Shown: positions 1 through 8,383, counted from the first letter of the stretch. The stretch: 64,000 nucleotides of DNA from Streptosporangium amethystogenes (GCF_000721075.1 NZ_JOEQ01000019.1:77646-141645); one strand, 5' to 3'. Translations and numbers: made by a program. The notes: generated by a model not told the origin, from the sequence alone.

Positions 1-210
1 GCGTGGTGGGCACTACACCAAGCGGCGATTCAGGGTCGATCTTGGGTGAGGCGGGGCACTGGCCCGTTCCCCGGCCTCGTTGCCTACTACGAGACGCAAG
101 GCTGGCGGGTGGTGCGGACCTTCCAGCAGGATGGCGTAACCGGATACGCGCTGGCTCGTTGTGCTGAGCTGCAACCCCATCTGCCGTCCCTCGGTATGAG
201 CCTTACCTGA
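1..210 (+). CDS. GNAT acetyltransferase, C-terminal part (5' end outside window)
   Basis: The frame is open from base 1 to a TGA at 208-210 and encodes the last 69 residues of a protein. The segment FPGLVAYYETQGWRVVRTF is typical of the end of a GNAT fold: the substrate-side helix, then the 'Y-x-x-x-G-W' strand. The gene converges on the macrolactam cyclase gene and the two overlap by a few bases, so they may belong to one locus. Albusnodin-type lasso peptide clusters contain a GNAT that acetylates a core lysine, and both precursor-like peptides here are lysine-containing. The N-terminal acetyl-CoA-binding part cannot be seen, so substrate assignment is inference. Confidence 0.6.
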   Translation, partial: AWWALHQAAIQGRSWVRRGTGPFPGLVAYYETQGWRVVRTFQQDGVTGYALARCAELQPHLPSLGMSLT

Positions 211-1717
211 ACGCGGCGGCGGCCTGTTCGACCATGAGCAGGTCGAATAGCTCGGCGTCTCGTTCGACGTAGCCGCCGGTCTCGATTCGATCGAGTGTGG
301 CGGTGAGCCCGTCTGGGGCGATGAATCCGCAGTCCAGCAGAACCCCGCCCTGGGCGAGCATCAACCGTAGCCATGGGGTCACATGGCGAGTGATGGCCGT
401 ACGCATGAGGTCGGCGAAGTTCTCCGATACCGCCGGGTAAACCACCTCGGGGGCGAATCCGGCGCGCTCCAATCGGGCGCGGGCGAGTCGCTTGCCGCGC
501 CGCCACTGCACCGGTAGCCATTCCCCGAACCGGATCAGCGCCGGATCGGCCAAGAGATGCATTGGCCAGCAGTTCGCCCGGAGCATCATCGGCGCCCGGT
601 AGCCGAACGCGAGAAGGGTCATTTCGTTGACCACTGACACCGGCGGCAACCCTTCATCAGCGGTTTCCAGTAGGGCAACGGTCTTGTTCGAAAGCCAGCC
701 GTTCACGTCCCGGCCGTGGCCGATTGGCAGTCGTTCCCGTTCGCTGGAGGACAGGGCAAGCATCTCGTCACCGCCGATCCCCGACCACACCGTTGCCTGC
801 CGTCCGGCGGCGGCAGCGTGCAGCATTGCCGTGGTGGCCTCGGTGTAGGGCTCTTCATAGGGGCTGACTGTCTGCCTGGTTGCGCGGATTCCCTTCGGGT
901 GCATCGGCGGTAGCGCTGCGACTGTCACGTCTTGGGCGAATCGGCCGGTTATCAGTGCATCGCGGCGGTATGCCTGCTGCTTGCCAATCAGGCCAGGAAG
1001 CAGCATTCCGGCGGCGGTTAACCGGCCTGGATGCCGGGCGGTCAGAGATAGGGCGACCTGGGCCGAATCCGCGCCGCCGGATACCTCGACCAACACCGCG
1101 TCCGGATCGTAGACGCGATGCTCGATCGCCTCGCTGAGAAGCTGGTCGAATGCGGCGATCACGTCGGCGTCCGGCTGGACTTCACGTGGCGTGTAGTGAA
1201 CTCCGTCATCCGGGAAGAGCAGGTGAAACCTGCTGTGCTCGATGGTGAGAGTTGCGCGCTCGGTCAGTCGGACGACGTCGTCTAGGAAAGTTGCGGGCGT
1301 GTAGCGCAGCCACAAGGCGAGCAGTCGCGCCACCTCCACCTCATTCAAACGGTCAGACGGGGTGCGGCCTCGTAGGTCGTTCAGGTCCCATGAGGCGTGA
1401 ATTACGCCGGTCCCGTCCACGGTCGTATACAGCGGGACGACGACCGATGCACCGGTCTGGATGGCCACACGCCCGGACGGGGTTGTAGAAACCATGATGA
1501 TCGGGCCGTCCCATGCCTCTGGGGTGATAACCGTAGGAGGGCTACCGGTGCGGCGTTCACGGATGACGATCGTTGTTCTCTCGGGTCCGGTGTAAAGGTG
1601 GTGCTCCAGTGCAGGGTGAGTGAACGGAGCCAGCCACGACCTTCCAGCGACGTAGCGGTCACCGTTCCAGCGCCATCCCTGGATGAGATCAGCGGGGTTG
1701 ATACACAAGGTCAACAT
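203..1717 (-). CDS. Asparagine synthase-related macrolactam cyclase (lasso peptide type)
   Basis: The protein has 504 residues from the ATG at 1717. That start has a GGAAGG ribosome site about 7 nt upstream. An upstream in-frame ATG at 1759 lies in the loop of an inverted repeat and is less likely. The C-terminal half carries the ATP-pyrophosphatase signature VSGGADSAQ and a downstream SGIGGDE, both typical of asparagine synthase B. The N-terminal ~120 residues resemble the degenerate amidotransferase domain of lasso cyclases (McjC-like), without the Cys2 of true glutamine-hydrolysing enzymes. Two small paralogous peptides lie just upstream on the same strand, so adenylation of an Asp/Glu side chain and closure of a macrolactam is the likely job. 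The albusnodin/ikarugamycin cyclase family is the closest match I can recall. No leader peptidase or RRE protein is visible inside the window. Confidence 0.78.
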   Translation of the reverse strand: MLTLCINPADLIQGWRWNGDRYVAGRSWLAPFTHPALEHHLYTGPERTTIVIRERRTGSPPTVITPEAWDGPIIMVSTTPSGRVAIQTGASVVVPLYTTVDGTGVIHASWDLNDLRGRTPSDRLNEVEVARLLALWLRYTPATFLDDVVRLTERATLTIEHSRFHLLFPDDGVHYTPREVQPDADVIAAFDQLLSEAIEHRVYDPDAVLVEVSGGADSAQVALSLTARHPGRLTAAGMLLPGLIGKQQAYRRDALITGRFAQDVTVAALPPMHPKGIRATRQTVSPYEEPYTEATTAMLHAAAAGRQATVWSGIGGDEMLALSSSERERLPIGHGRDVNGWLSNKTVALLETADEGLPPVSVVNEMTLLAFGYRAPMMLRANCWPMHLLADPALIRFGEWLPVQWRRGKRLARARLERAGFAPEVVYPAVSENFADLMRTAITRHVTPWLRLMLAQGGVLLDCGFIAPDGLTATLDRIETGGYVERDAELFDLLMVEQAAAAFR

Positions 1718-1742
1718 GACAGGGCCTTCCCATGCGAAAGGC

Positions 1743-1791
1743 GGGGTCTCGGCGAACATGTCCTCTTGCGGACTCCTGCCGCCGAGACCCC
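1743..1791 (-). promoter_or_regulatory. Perfect 12-bp inverted repeat between precursor genes and cyclase
   Basis: GGGGTCTCGGCG at 1743-1754 pairs perfectly with CGCCGAGACCCC at 1780-1791 around a 25-nt loop. It follows the stop codon of the second precursor-like gene (1798) and precedes the cyclase start (1717). A hairpin here would act as an attenuator or a 3' stabiliser giving much more precursor transcript than cyclase transcript, as is common in RiPP operons. The pairing is seen directly; the function is inferred. Confidence 0.6.
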
Positions 1792-1797
1792 ACCGGA

Positions 1798-1929
1798 TCA
1801 GGTGATGATTTCGTCCTGTGTGTGGGCCGTGTCGCTGGAGCCCGCCTTCTTCTTGTAGTCGTGCCGCTCGACCAGGGATACCGCCCTGACGAGTGGCGCA
1901 CCCTGGAATATGTGGTTCATCGTGTTCAT
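1798..1929 (-). CDS. RiPP precursor-like peptide 1 (43 aa)
   Basis: The ATG at 1929 is preceded by AGGAGG at about 8 nt. A second in-frame ATG lies at 1920. The peptide is 43 residues and ends in KKKAGSSDTAHTQDEIIT. It aligns without gaps over 40 residues with the peptide encoded immediately upstream. Shared features are the spaced N-terminal Met residues, an E-R pair, two lysines, A-G-x-S-D-T-A-H-T and a D-E pair near the end. Such tandem duplication directly ahead of a macrolactam cyclase is what RiPP precursors look like. Candidate ring acceptors are Asp33, Asp39 and Glu40. The leader/core boundary is not obvious, because the usual lasso Thr at position -2 before a Gly is absent. Confidence 0.65.
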   Translation of the reverse strand: MNTMNHIFQGAPLVRAVSLVERHDYKKKAGSSDTAHTQDEIIT

Positions 1930-1943
1930 CCGATTCACCTCCT

Positions 1944-2066
1944 TCATTCGTCCTTGGTGTGGGCCGTGTCGCTCGTACCCGCGAACTTCTTGTGTTCGTA
2001 CCGCTCGGCCAGCGGAACGGCCATGCTGCGGGGCACACTGCGGAACACGTCGTTCATTGCACTCAC
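1944..2066 (-). CDS. RiPP precursor-like peptide 2 (40 aa)
   Basis: GTG start at 2066 with GGGAGG about 8 nt upstream. An in-frame ATG at 2057 gives a 37-residue alternative. The peptide ends in HKKFAGTSDTAHTKDE and stops at 1944-1946, so the next precursor begins about 15 nt downstream with its ribosome site overlapping this stop region. It matches peptide 1 column by column, with conserved S-D-T-A-H-T and variable residues scattered before it, which argues for duplicated coding sequence under selection. Like peptide 1, it has no cysteine, so a lanthionine product is excluded; a macrolactam is the natural expectation. Confidence 0.62.
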   Translation of the reverse strand: MSAMNDVFRSVPRSMAVPLAERYEHKKFAGTSDTAHTKDE

Positions 2067-2099
2067 CCGGTTTTCCTCCCTACTGGTGAGGCTCACCGG

Positions 2100-2300
2100 C
2101 TACCTGCTGCCAGAGCCTCCGCAGGCCGGGCAGGTCTTCAGGCCCTGATTCGTGGAGACGGTTCCGGCCCCGCCGCAGGTCCTACAGAGGCCGCCTGCCT
2201 GAATCAGCCTCGGCGGGCTCTCCTGCCGTGCCGGTCTGGTCGATGCGGGTCGGGTCTGTTCCTGCGTTCGGGGCCTCTGCTGCATCGTGGGGATCGTCAC
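2100..2300 (-). CDS. Small DnaJ-type zinc-finger-like protein (66 aa)
   Basis: GTG start at 2300 with a strong GGAGG 7 nt upstream. The N-terminal ~38 residues are Arg/Gln/Pro-rich and probably disordered. The C-terminal part carries CRTCGGAGTV and CPACGGSG, two CxxCxGxG motifs forming one zinc site as in half of a DnaJ cysteine-rich domain. It is the first gene of the leftward operon, 33 nt ahead of the first precursor-like gene. Small proteins of this kind are common in actinomycetes and are usually uncharacterised. A chaperone-like or RNA-binding role is possible, but nothing in the sequence shows it. Confidence 0.6.
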   Translation of the reverse strand: MTIPTMQQRPRTQEQTRPASTRPARQESPPRLIQAGGLCRTCGGAGTVSTNQGLKTCPACGGSGSR

Positions 2301-2445
2301 CGTTGCGCCTCCTTCGGCTGTGGTCTGCGGTGTTGAGGCGATCGTGGCGAGTGGGAATGTTGCGGCGGTATTGGTAGCTGGGTGGCCGTGGGTTGCGGGA
2401 AAGACGCAACTTCACGGGGCGCTTGTCCGCTGTTACGGTCGAGGT

Positions 2446-3786
2446 GTGGCCCCCCACCCGCGTGCGCAGATCGTTGATCGGCTCCGGAAGACAGCGGCCG
2501 ATCGGCAGTGGTCGTCATGGCGACTGACCAGTGAAATTCAGCAGCAGGCGGACACTCCGACACTGCTCATGGCGTGGCGTCTGGCGATGGGGGTAACTCA
2601 AGAACAGGTGTGTCAGGGCTTGCAGGGCTTGGCTTCAGACGATGGACAGTCATGCGCCGTCTCTTGCCAGCAGCTCTCTCGGTGGGAACACGGCAAAGAA
2701 CGTCCCGGCCCGTTCTACCGGCGGCTCCTGACCCGCTGGTATCGCACCAATGTGGACCGTCTTGGTCTCGGCGACGACCCCGTCAGCACCTACCCGGCGT
2801 ACGCCGAGTCTGAGGAGGACCCTTTGAAGCGACGCACGTTCCTGGGCCTTGCAGCAGCAGCCCCAATGATCACCTTGGAGGACGTCCGCAAAGGGCTCGA
2901 CAGTCACCTTGGCGTCACCATCAGCACCGCCGACGTGGATCACTGGCATGACGTCGTTATTGGTCATGCCAGCACCTACGGCCACACTTCACCGGCTGAA
3001 CTACTGACCGGCCTCACTCCGGACATGGCCGCGCTCGCCGAACTATGCCGAACCCATCCTCATCAGCGGGACCTGCATGTCACCGCGGCTCGCCTTGCGG
3101 GATTGATCGGGGCGGCACATACCGACCTGGGCCACGACCGAGATGCCCGCGAATGGCTCCACACCGCTGCCCGTCTGGCTGACCTGTCAGGCGACAACGA
3201 GACTTCCGCCTGGATCGTCATGGCCCAAGCCATGACCGCGTTGTACTCACCGCAACTCGCTCATGTGATCGCAATCGCCGATCGGGCTGCCCCTGCCATC
3301 CGGGAGGCTGGACCCGGTGCGGCGCAACTGGCTGGGCTCGTCGCTCGCGCCCATGCCCAACTCGGCCGCCATACTGAAGCAAGGCAAGCCCTACGTCAGG
3401 CGCAGACGCTTGCCGACAAGCTCACCCCAGCTCAACAGCATGAGACGTTCTTTGGGTTTCCTCGCCGTGAGCTGGCCATGTACACCAGCCAAGTTCTCAC
3501 CGTGACCGATTCGGCTGATGCGTGGGACGCCCAGCAAATCGCCTTGAATGGCTATCCCGATGACGATCCGATGGACCGGCCGCTCATCCTCCTAGACCGG
3601 GCACGGTTCCTCATTGCTCGTGACGAGATCGACGCCGCCGCCGACACAGCAGCCGGAGCGATTACCAGCCTTACGGCGCATCAGCGGGTTCCATTGCTCC
3701 TGACACAAGCCGCCGCCATCGGCGATCTCCTCGCCCAAGCAGACGCGCGCGTTGCCGCTAACTACATCGAACGGATCGCTGCGTGA
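2446..3786 (+). CDS. XRE-family transcriptional regulator with TPR-like C-terminus
   Basis: The frame is open from 2287, but the first residues there look non-coding. GTG at 2446 (446 aa) fits better because protein-like sequence begins there. A -10-like TTACGGT sits a few bases before this GTG and there is no clear ribosome site, so the mRNA may be leaderless. Residues ~45-100 form a helix-turn-helix (MGVTQEQVCQ, then QLSRWEHGKERP, the classical XRE recognition helix). A KRRTFLGLAAAAP segment follows, then alpha-helical repeats to the end. This architecture is typical of actinobacterial regulators that sense peptides or small molecules. Divergence from the RiPP-like operon makes it a candidate regulator of that locus. 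Confidence 0.75.
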   Translation: MAPHPRAQIVDRLRKTAADRQWSSWRLTSEIQQQADTPTLLMAWRLAMGVTQEQVCQGLQGLASDDGQSCAVSCQQLSRWEHGKERPGPFYRRLLTRWYRTNVDRLGLGDDPVSTYPAYAESEEDPLKRRTFLGLAAAAPMITLEDVRKGLDSHLGVTISTADVDHWHDVVIGHASTYGHTSPAELLTGLTPDMAALAELCRTHPHQRDLHVTAARLAGLIGAAHTDLGHDRDAREWLHTAARLADLSGDNETSAWIVMAQAMTALYSPQLAHVIAIADRAAPAIREAGPGAAQLAGLVARAHAQLGRHTEARQALRQAQTLADKLTPAQQHETFFGFPRRELAMYTSQVLTVTDSADAWDAQQIALNGYPDDDPMDRPLILLDRARFLIARDEIDAAADTAAGAITSLTAHQRVPLLLTQAAAIGDLLAQADARVAANYIERIAA

Positions 3787-4486
3787 CTTGGTGATGGGTA
3801 CCTGCGCTGGGTAGAGCAACCATGCGCTACGGACAGGAGCCTGTACGGGAGCGGTGGGGCCGGCGGAATGCCGAAGGCACCCGTAGGGCGACCGCAAGGG
3901 AGTTCGGCCGGCGCCAACGCGGCGGAAAGACGAATGCATCTGAGAGAACGGCACGGCCCCGCCTGGATGGTGACGCTTTCGGGGAGTAAGCATCGTTCCC
4001 GGCGGCGGCGCGTCCCCCGGTAGGCGGGCGCGTTCGGTGCGGCGGTGGGCTGGTGCGGTGGGCGGCGGGGTCTGCCCGTCCCCGGTGGGCGGGCGCGGGG
4101 CGGGACCGGCGGCCACGCCGCATGCCCGGCCTCGATGTCCGTCCGGCGGGGGCGGGCATGCCCCGCCGGGCGGCGGCGCGGAGCGCTGCCGCCTGCTTGA
4201 CCTTAATAAGATTAATTCGGCAACTTGGCATGGCTTCGCGTGGACCCTTTTCGGTCGTGTTGTGACCTAGAACACACCCGAGATGCCCTATTAGTAGGGC
4301 TTTGGGATGAGTGCTGGTGAGGCTGATATCCAGTGGTGCGCGTGGTCCGTGAAGCGCTGACAGAGACGGTCAAAGCGCTTTTGGGTGTCCGTAAAGGGCG
4401 CATAAAGAGTGTTTGTCCGCTGTGGGAGGAACGCGGAATAGGGGTCGCCCGTTGGTCAATTCACAAGCGCCACCGAACAAGGGAGT
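3787..4486. other. 700-nt non-coding stretch ahead of the integrative plasmid
   Basis: No frame here has convincing coding character. Bases ~4010-4200 are extremely GC-rich. Bases ~4200-4330 switch abruptly to AT-rich sequence (TTAATAAGATTAATT) and contain a short hairpin, GCCCTA-ttag-TAGGGC at 4285-4300, followed by TTT. Two AGCGCT palindromes (in AAGCGCT at ~4350 and AAAGCGCTTT at ~4373) flank GACAGAGACGGTC and could be regulator sites in front of the Pra-like gene. The left end of the integrated element may lie here or outside the window; I cannot place it. Confidence 0.35.
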
Positions 4487-4924
4487 GTGGAATTGGCACT
4501 ACAGGGAGGACGCATCCCTGTACGGTTCGAAGATCTTTTCCCGTATGGCTGTTATGCCTCGGGTGAAGTGACAGCGGTTGCGGACTTTGAGGCGTCTACG
4601 CCCACACGACCAGTCCAGCAGCGCGACAAGGAGACGGGGCTGCCGATCTGGGCGGTCTCGGTGCTGGATGCGGACCCGTCCGCCAGGGCCGCGAACAAGT
4701 CCATGCAGATCAAGATCAGTGCGGCGGAAATGCCGGTGCTGCCTGAGCTGCCTGCGGAGTTGGCGGCTGTCGGTGTTCCGTTCGTGCCTTTGGTGCTGGA
4801 CGGGCTGACGATCACACCGTGGCTCAACGGTAACAAGATCGCACTGTCCTATCGTGCGACGGCGATTCGCGCGGTCCCTATGCCTGTCAAGGCCACGAAG
4901 GGACGCGACCCCATTAACCCGTAG
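4487..4924 (+). CDS. Pra-like replication/integration/excision activator
   Basis: The protein is ~145 residues. GTG at 4487 is the longest start, but TTG at 4493 is better spaced (7 nt) from the GGGAG at 4481. The sequence has the pattern I know from actinomycete integrative plasmids for the 'replication, integration and excision activator' related to pSAM2 Pra: an early FPYGCYASGEVTAVADFE block, then ETGLPIWAVSVLDADPSAR, then LTITPWLNGNKIALSYRATA. It heads a rightward series of plasmid transfer and replication genes. In pSAM2, Pra switches on repSA, xis and int; here the integrase is a serine enzyme on the opposite strand, so its control may differ. Confidence 0.7.
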   Translation: MELALQGGRIPVRFEDLFPYGCYASGEVTAVADFEASTPTRPVQQRDKETGLPIWAVSVLDADPSARAANKSMQIKISAAEMPVLPELPAELAAVGVPFVPLVLDGLTITPWLNGNKIALSYRATAIRAVPMPVKATKGRDPINP

Positions 4925-5055
4925 GCGGGTTAGGCGGGGGCTGCTGACTGTTGCTCGTCGGCGGCTCCCGCCTTATCGGCGTTCCCGATCACCTTCTGTC
5001 GCTATTTGCGACCTTTCTCGTCGTCATTCGCGGTTTTCAGAGAGGCGGTTAGTTC

Positions 5056-6492
5056 GTGCTGCGTAAATTGCCGGGCTCGGAAACGGTGGGCCTGGTCTCG
5101 ACCACTCCGGAGACGGCGGTGGTGTTCGCGCCGACCGTGGTTCGTACTCCGGCGGTCGTGACGCTGCTCATCTTGGGGTGGCGTCTGGTGGTGGGGGTGG
5201 TGCATCTGGTGGTGCGTCATCCGGTCGCGTGCTCGCTGGTGGGGTTGGCGTCGGGGATGGTTTATGCGCTGGGCTGGCGGCTGGCGCTGATCGTCGTGGG
5301 GTCGATCGTCTGCGCGGTGAGCACGTGGGCGGGGTTGTGGCCTGCGTTGGGGATGCGGGTGCTGGGCTGGCCGTTGGTGGCGTGGTGGCGGTGGGTGTGG
5401 GTCTACCGTCGCCGGTGGCGGTCGGTGCTGGCGGTGTCGGGTCTGAGTCGGTCGATCACCGGGCGGACGTGGACGCCGGGGCTGTTGCGGGTGCGCTGCT
5501 CGTCGTGGGCTGATGCGGTGACGGTGCGGATGCTGGCGGGGCAGAGTGATGAGGACTGGGCGGATCGGGCGGCTAATCTCGCGCATGGCTTCGGCTCGAC
5601 CTGGTGTCGCGTCTCGTCGCCTCGACCGGGGTGGGTGACGTTGACCTTCCCTCGGCGTGATCCGCTGGCTGAGCCGTTGCAGGCGCGGCCGATACCGCGT
5701 CGGCCGGTGGTGGGGTCGGTGGAGATCGGCGCCTGTGAGGACGGCACCCCGTACCGGCTCAAGGTGCATGGGACACATGTGCTGATCGCGGGGGCGACGG
5801 GCGCGGGTAAGGGCTCGTGGCTGTGGGGCACGGTGCGGGGGCTGCTGCCCGCGCTGGATGTGGGGCTGGCGCAGGTGTGGGGGCTGGACCCCAAACGAAT
5901 GGAGTTGTCCTTCGGTAAGGCGCTGCTGAATGAGTACGCCGCGACGCCGGAGGAGTGCGCGGAGCTGCTGGAACGCGCGGTTGAGGTGATGCAGGAGCGG
6001 GCGGACCGCTACGCCGGGGTACAGCGCTCCCACCTGCCCACGCTCGATGACCCGTTCATCCTCGTCTTGGTCGATGAGGTGGCGTTCCTGACGGCGTATC
6101 AGCCGGACAGGGGTCTTAAGGCGCGGATCATGGCGGCGCTGGCGACGCTGACCACACAGGGTCGCGCGGTGGGCATCGGGGTGATGGCGGCACTCCAGGA
6201 CCCGCGCAAGGAAGTGATGAACATCCGCAACCTGTTCCCCGACAAGATCGCGCTTCGGCTGGATGAGGCCGAACAGGTGGACATGGTTCTGGGGGATGGG
6301 GCTCGGGAGCGGGGCGCGCTGGCCGACCAGATCGCCCGTGATCCGGCAGACCCCTCGGTCGGTGCGGGGACGGCGTTCGTGCGGCTGGAGACCTCGCCGG
6401 AACCGTTGCGGGTGCGGGCGGCATACGTCAGCGATGACGACATCAAGCAAATGATCATGCGGTATTCGGACGTACGGGAGGCATGGCTGTGA
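5056..6492 (+). CDS. FtsK/SpoIIIE-type DNA transfer protein (TraSA-like)
   Basis: 478 residues, GTG start with GAGAGG upstream. Residues ~30-110 hold hydrophobic membrane segments rich in Leu, Val and Trp. The cytoplasmic motor domain follows, with Walker A GATGAGKGS near residue 245, a DPKRMEL motif typical of FtsK-type translocases, and Walker B ILVLVDEV near residue 335. The final ~60 residues contain a short DNA-reading region. In actinomycete integrative plasmids one such protein moves double-stranded DNA from donor to recipient mycelium. The stop overlaps the start of the next gene (ATGGCTGTGA), indicating translational coupling. Confidence 0.9.
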   Translation: MLRKLPGSETVGLVSTTPETAVVFAPTVVRTPAVVTLLILGWRLVVGVVHLVVRHPVACSLVGLASGMVYALGWRLALIVVGSIVCAVSTWAGLWPALGMRVLGWPLVAWWRWVWVYRRRWRSVLAVSGLSRSITGRTWTPGLLRVRCSSWADAVTVRMLAGQSDEDWADRAANLAHGFGSTWCRVSSPRPGWVTLTFPRRDPLAEPLQARPIPRRPVVGSVEIGACEDGTPYRLKVHGTHVLIAGATGAGKGSWLWGTVRGLLPALDVGLAQVWGLDPKRMELSFGKALLNEYAATPEECAELLERAVEVMQERADRYAGVQRSHLPTLDDPFILVLVDEVAFLTAYQPDRGLKARIMAALATLTTQGRAVGIGVMAALQDPRKEVMNIRNLFPDKIALRLDEAEQVDMVLGDGARERGALADQIARDPADPSVGAGTAFVRLETSPEPLRVRAAYVSDDDIKQMIMRYSDVREAWL

Positions 6493-6695
6493 GAGGGCTG
6501 AGCGGTTATCTGGCTGAGCTGGGGTGCGCGGTGTGCGGGGCGGTGGGTCAGATCTTCGTGGACATCGTGCGGGGGGTGGCCGAATGCCGTGGCTGCGGTC
6601 AGCAGGCGGTCCTTTACCCGATGGAGTACGAGCACGCGGAGGACGGGGCGGAGATGGCGGGTGAGTACGACGAGTACGAGGGGTGGGCCGTTTGA
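6483..6695 (+). CDS. Small zinc-ribbon-like protein of the transfer operon (70 aa)
   Basis: The ATG at 6483 lies inside the last codons of the transfer gene, and the stop at 6693-6695 overlaps the start of the replication gene, so the three are tightly coupled. CAVCG near residue 15 and CRGCG near residue 35 provide four cysteines for one zinc ion. The C-terminal third is acidic (Glu, Asp, Tyr). Function unknown; comparable small proteins lie between tra and rep in other actinomycete integrative elements. Confidence 0.7.
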   Translation: MAVRGLSGYLAELGCAVCGAVGQIFVDIVRGVAECRGCGQQAVLYPMEYEHAEDGAEMAGEYDEYEGWAV

Positions 6696-8383
6696 CGGAG
6701 GTCTCTCAGCCGGGGGCGGTATCGCGGGCGCTGCGGATGGCCCAAACCCTCGCGACAGAGGTGGTCGAACAGGTCGCGATCGAGAACGGGGTGTGCCTGC
6801 ACAGCATCCCTATGCGGGTGACGGACACGCACAGCAGCTCGGCGGAGATCGTGAACCTGCCGTGCGGCTCGACGCAGGAAAGCAAGTGCCCGCCGTGTGC
6901 GCGGCGGGCGAAAGCGTTGCGGGCGGTGCAGTGCCGGGAGGGCTGGCACATGGAAGCCGAACCGGTCCGGGCTCCTGCGGAAGCGACGGAGGAACAGCGT
7001 CGCCTGGTGATGGTGCGGGCGCAGTGGGAGGCGTGGCGGGCTGAGGCGGCGGAGCTGGGCGAGAGCACCGACGCTATCGGCCTGGCGATAGCTGATCTGG
7101 ATGCGGAGATCGAGCGGTCCGGGCTCGGGGGTGACGTGCTGGGGCGGGCCGTGCCGGTCAAGCGGACACGATCGACTCGGCGTCGTCAGGACGCGCCGGA
7201 CCTGCCTCGTCGGCAGCGAAGCTCCTCGACGGTGGGGCGGACTTACGCGGCGCCGGACGGGCGGGCCTACAGGCCGTCGATGTTCGTCACGCTGACGCTG
7301 CCCTCTTACGGCAGGGTGCGCAACGGCGTTCCGATCGATCCGGGCACCTACGACTACCGGCGGGCGGCACGGGATGCGATCCACTTTTCCAAGCTGGTGG
7401 ATCGGTTCGTGCAGAACCTGCGGCGGGTGGCGGGGTTCGACGTGCAGTACTTCGCCTCCGTGGAGCCGCAACGGCGGTTGGCGGTACATCTGCATATGGC
7501 GGTGCGGGGCACGGTGAGCCGGGCGGATCTGCGGGCGGTGGTGGCTGCCACGTATCACCAAGTGTGGTGGCCGCCGTGTGATGAGGTGCGCTATCCGGCG
7601 GGGTGCCTGCCGGTCTGGGTGGCGGGCGACGGCGAAGACGGTGAGGGCGGGTACGTGGACCCGTCCACGGGTGAGGTGCTGCCGTCGTGGGATGAGGCGC
7701 TGGCCCGGCTGGATGCCGATGATGAGGCGACTCCGCTGCACGTGGCGCGTTTCGGCGACCAGATGGACATGCAAGGGGTGTTGGCGGGGACGCCGGATGC
7801 TGACCAGCGCATCCGCTACTTGGCCAAGTACCTGACCAAGAGTCTCGGCGGGGGCATCGGGGCGGAGGATCACGCGCGGGCGGCGCACGCGGCGCGGCTG
7901 GTCGAAGCGCTGAGGTATGAGCCGTGTTCTGCGGCGTGTGCGAACTGGTTGCGGTTCGGTGTGCAGCCGAAGGGGGCTAAGGCGGGCATGGTGCCGGGCC
8001 GGTGCCGGGGCAAGGCGCACAAGCCCGAACACCTGGGGTACGGCGGGCGGCGGGTGCTGGTCTCGCGTAAGTGGTCGAACAAGTCGCTGGGTGAGCATCG
8101 ACAGGATCGGCGGGCCTGGGTGCTGGAAGTGCTGGGCCTGGCCGGTGAGGACGGCGGGGTGCGGGAGGTGGGCCGCTACATCTGGCGTCCGGTCCCGGTG
8201 GGGGATGTCTCCTTGCCGACACGACGGGTGCGGTTGCTGCGGGAGGTGGCTCGGGCGCAGGCGTGGCGGGCGCATCTGGCGGAGTTGCAGGCGCGGGCAA
8301 GAGAGGTCGATCTGCCTCCTGAGCTGGGGGAAGACCAAATGATCATGGCGTCGGCCGGCTGCGGGTCGGCGAAGATCGTTTAG
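6683..8383 (+). CDS. RepSA-like rolling-circle replication initiator
   Basis: 566 residues from GTG 6683. TTG at 6692, overlapping the previous stop as TTGA with GAGGGG ~9 nt upstream, is an equally likely start. HLHMAVRG near residue 268 supplies the His-hydrophobe-His metal site of HUH endonucleases. YLAKYLTKS near residue 379 supplies the catalytic tyrosine region with its supporting lysine. Early cysteines (CGS..CPPCARR) resemble the zinc-binding start of actinomycete RepSA proteins. It should nick a double-strand origin and start rolling-circle replication of the excised plasmid. Confidence 0.85.
   Translation: MGRLTEVSQPGAVSRALRMAQTLATEVVEQVAIENGVCLHSIPMRVTDTHSSSAEIVNLPCGSTQESKCPPCARRAKALRAVQCREGWHMEAEPVRAPAEATEEQRRLVMVRAQWEAWRAEAAELGESTDAIGLAIADLDAEIERSGLGGDVLGRAVPVKRTRSTRRRQDAPDLPRRQRSSSTVGRTYAAPDGRAYRPSMFVTLTLPSYGRVRNGVPIDPGTYDYRRAARDAIHFSKLVDRFVQNLRRVAGFDVQYFASVEPQRRLAVHLHMAVRGTVSRADLRAVVAATYHQVWWPPCDEVRYPAGCLPVWVAGDGEDGEGGYVDPSTGEVLPSWDEALARLDADDEATPLHVARFGDQMDMQGVLAGTPDADQRIRYLAKYLTKSLGGGIGAEDHARAAHAARLVEALRYEPCSAACANWLRFGVQPKGAKAGMVPGRCRGKAHKPEHLGYGGRRVLVSRKWSNKSLGEHRQDRRAWVLEVLGLAGEDGGVREVGRYIWRPVPVGDVSLPTRRVRLLREVARAQAWRAHLAELQARAREVDLPPELGEDQMIMASAGCGSAKIV

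Noticed and set aside
1732..2336. Plus-strand frames over the RiPP precursor region
   Set aside because: They oppose two paralogous minus-strand peptides with matching ribosome sites; the plus frames are not conserved between the two copies.
5002..8338. Long open frames on the minus strand opposite the transfer and replication genes
   Set aside because: They are Arg/Pro/His-rich antisense shadows of high-GC genes, with no motifs or ribosome sites, while the plus strand has clear FtsK and HUH motifs.
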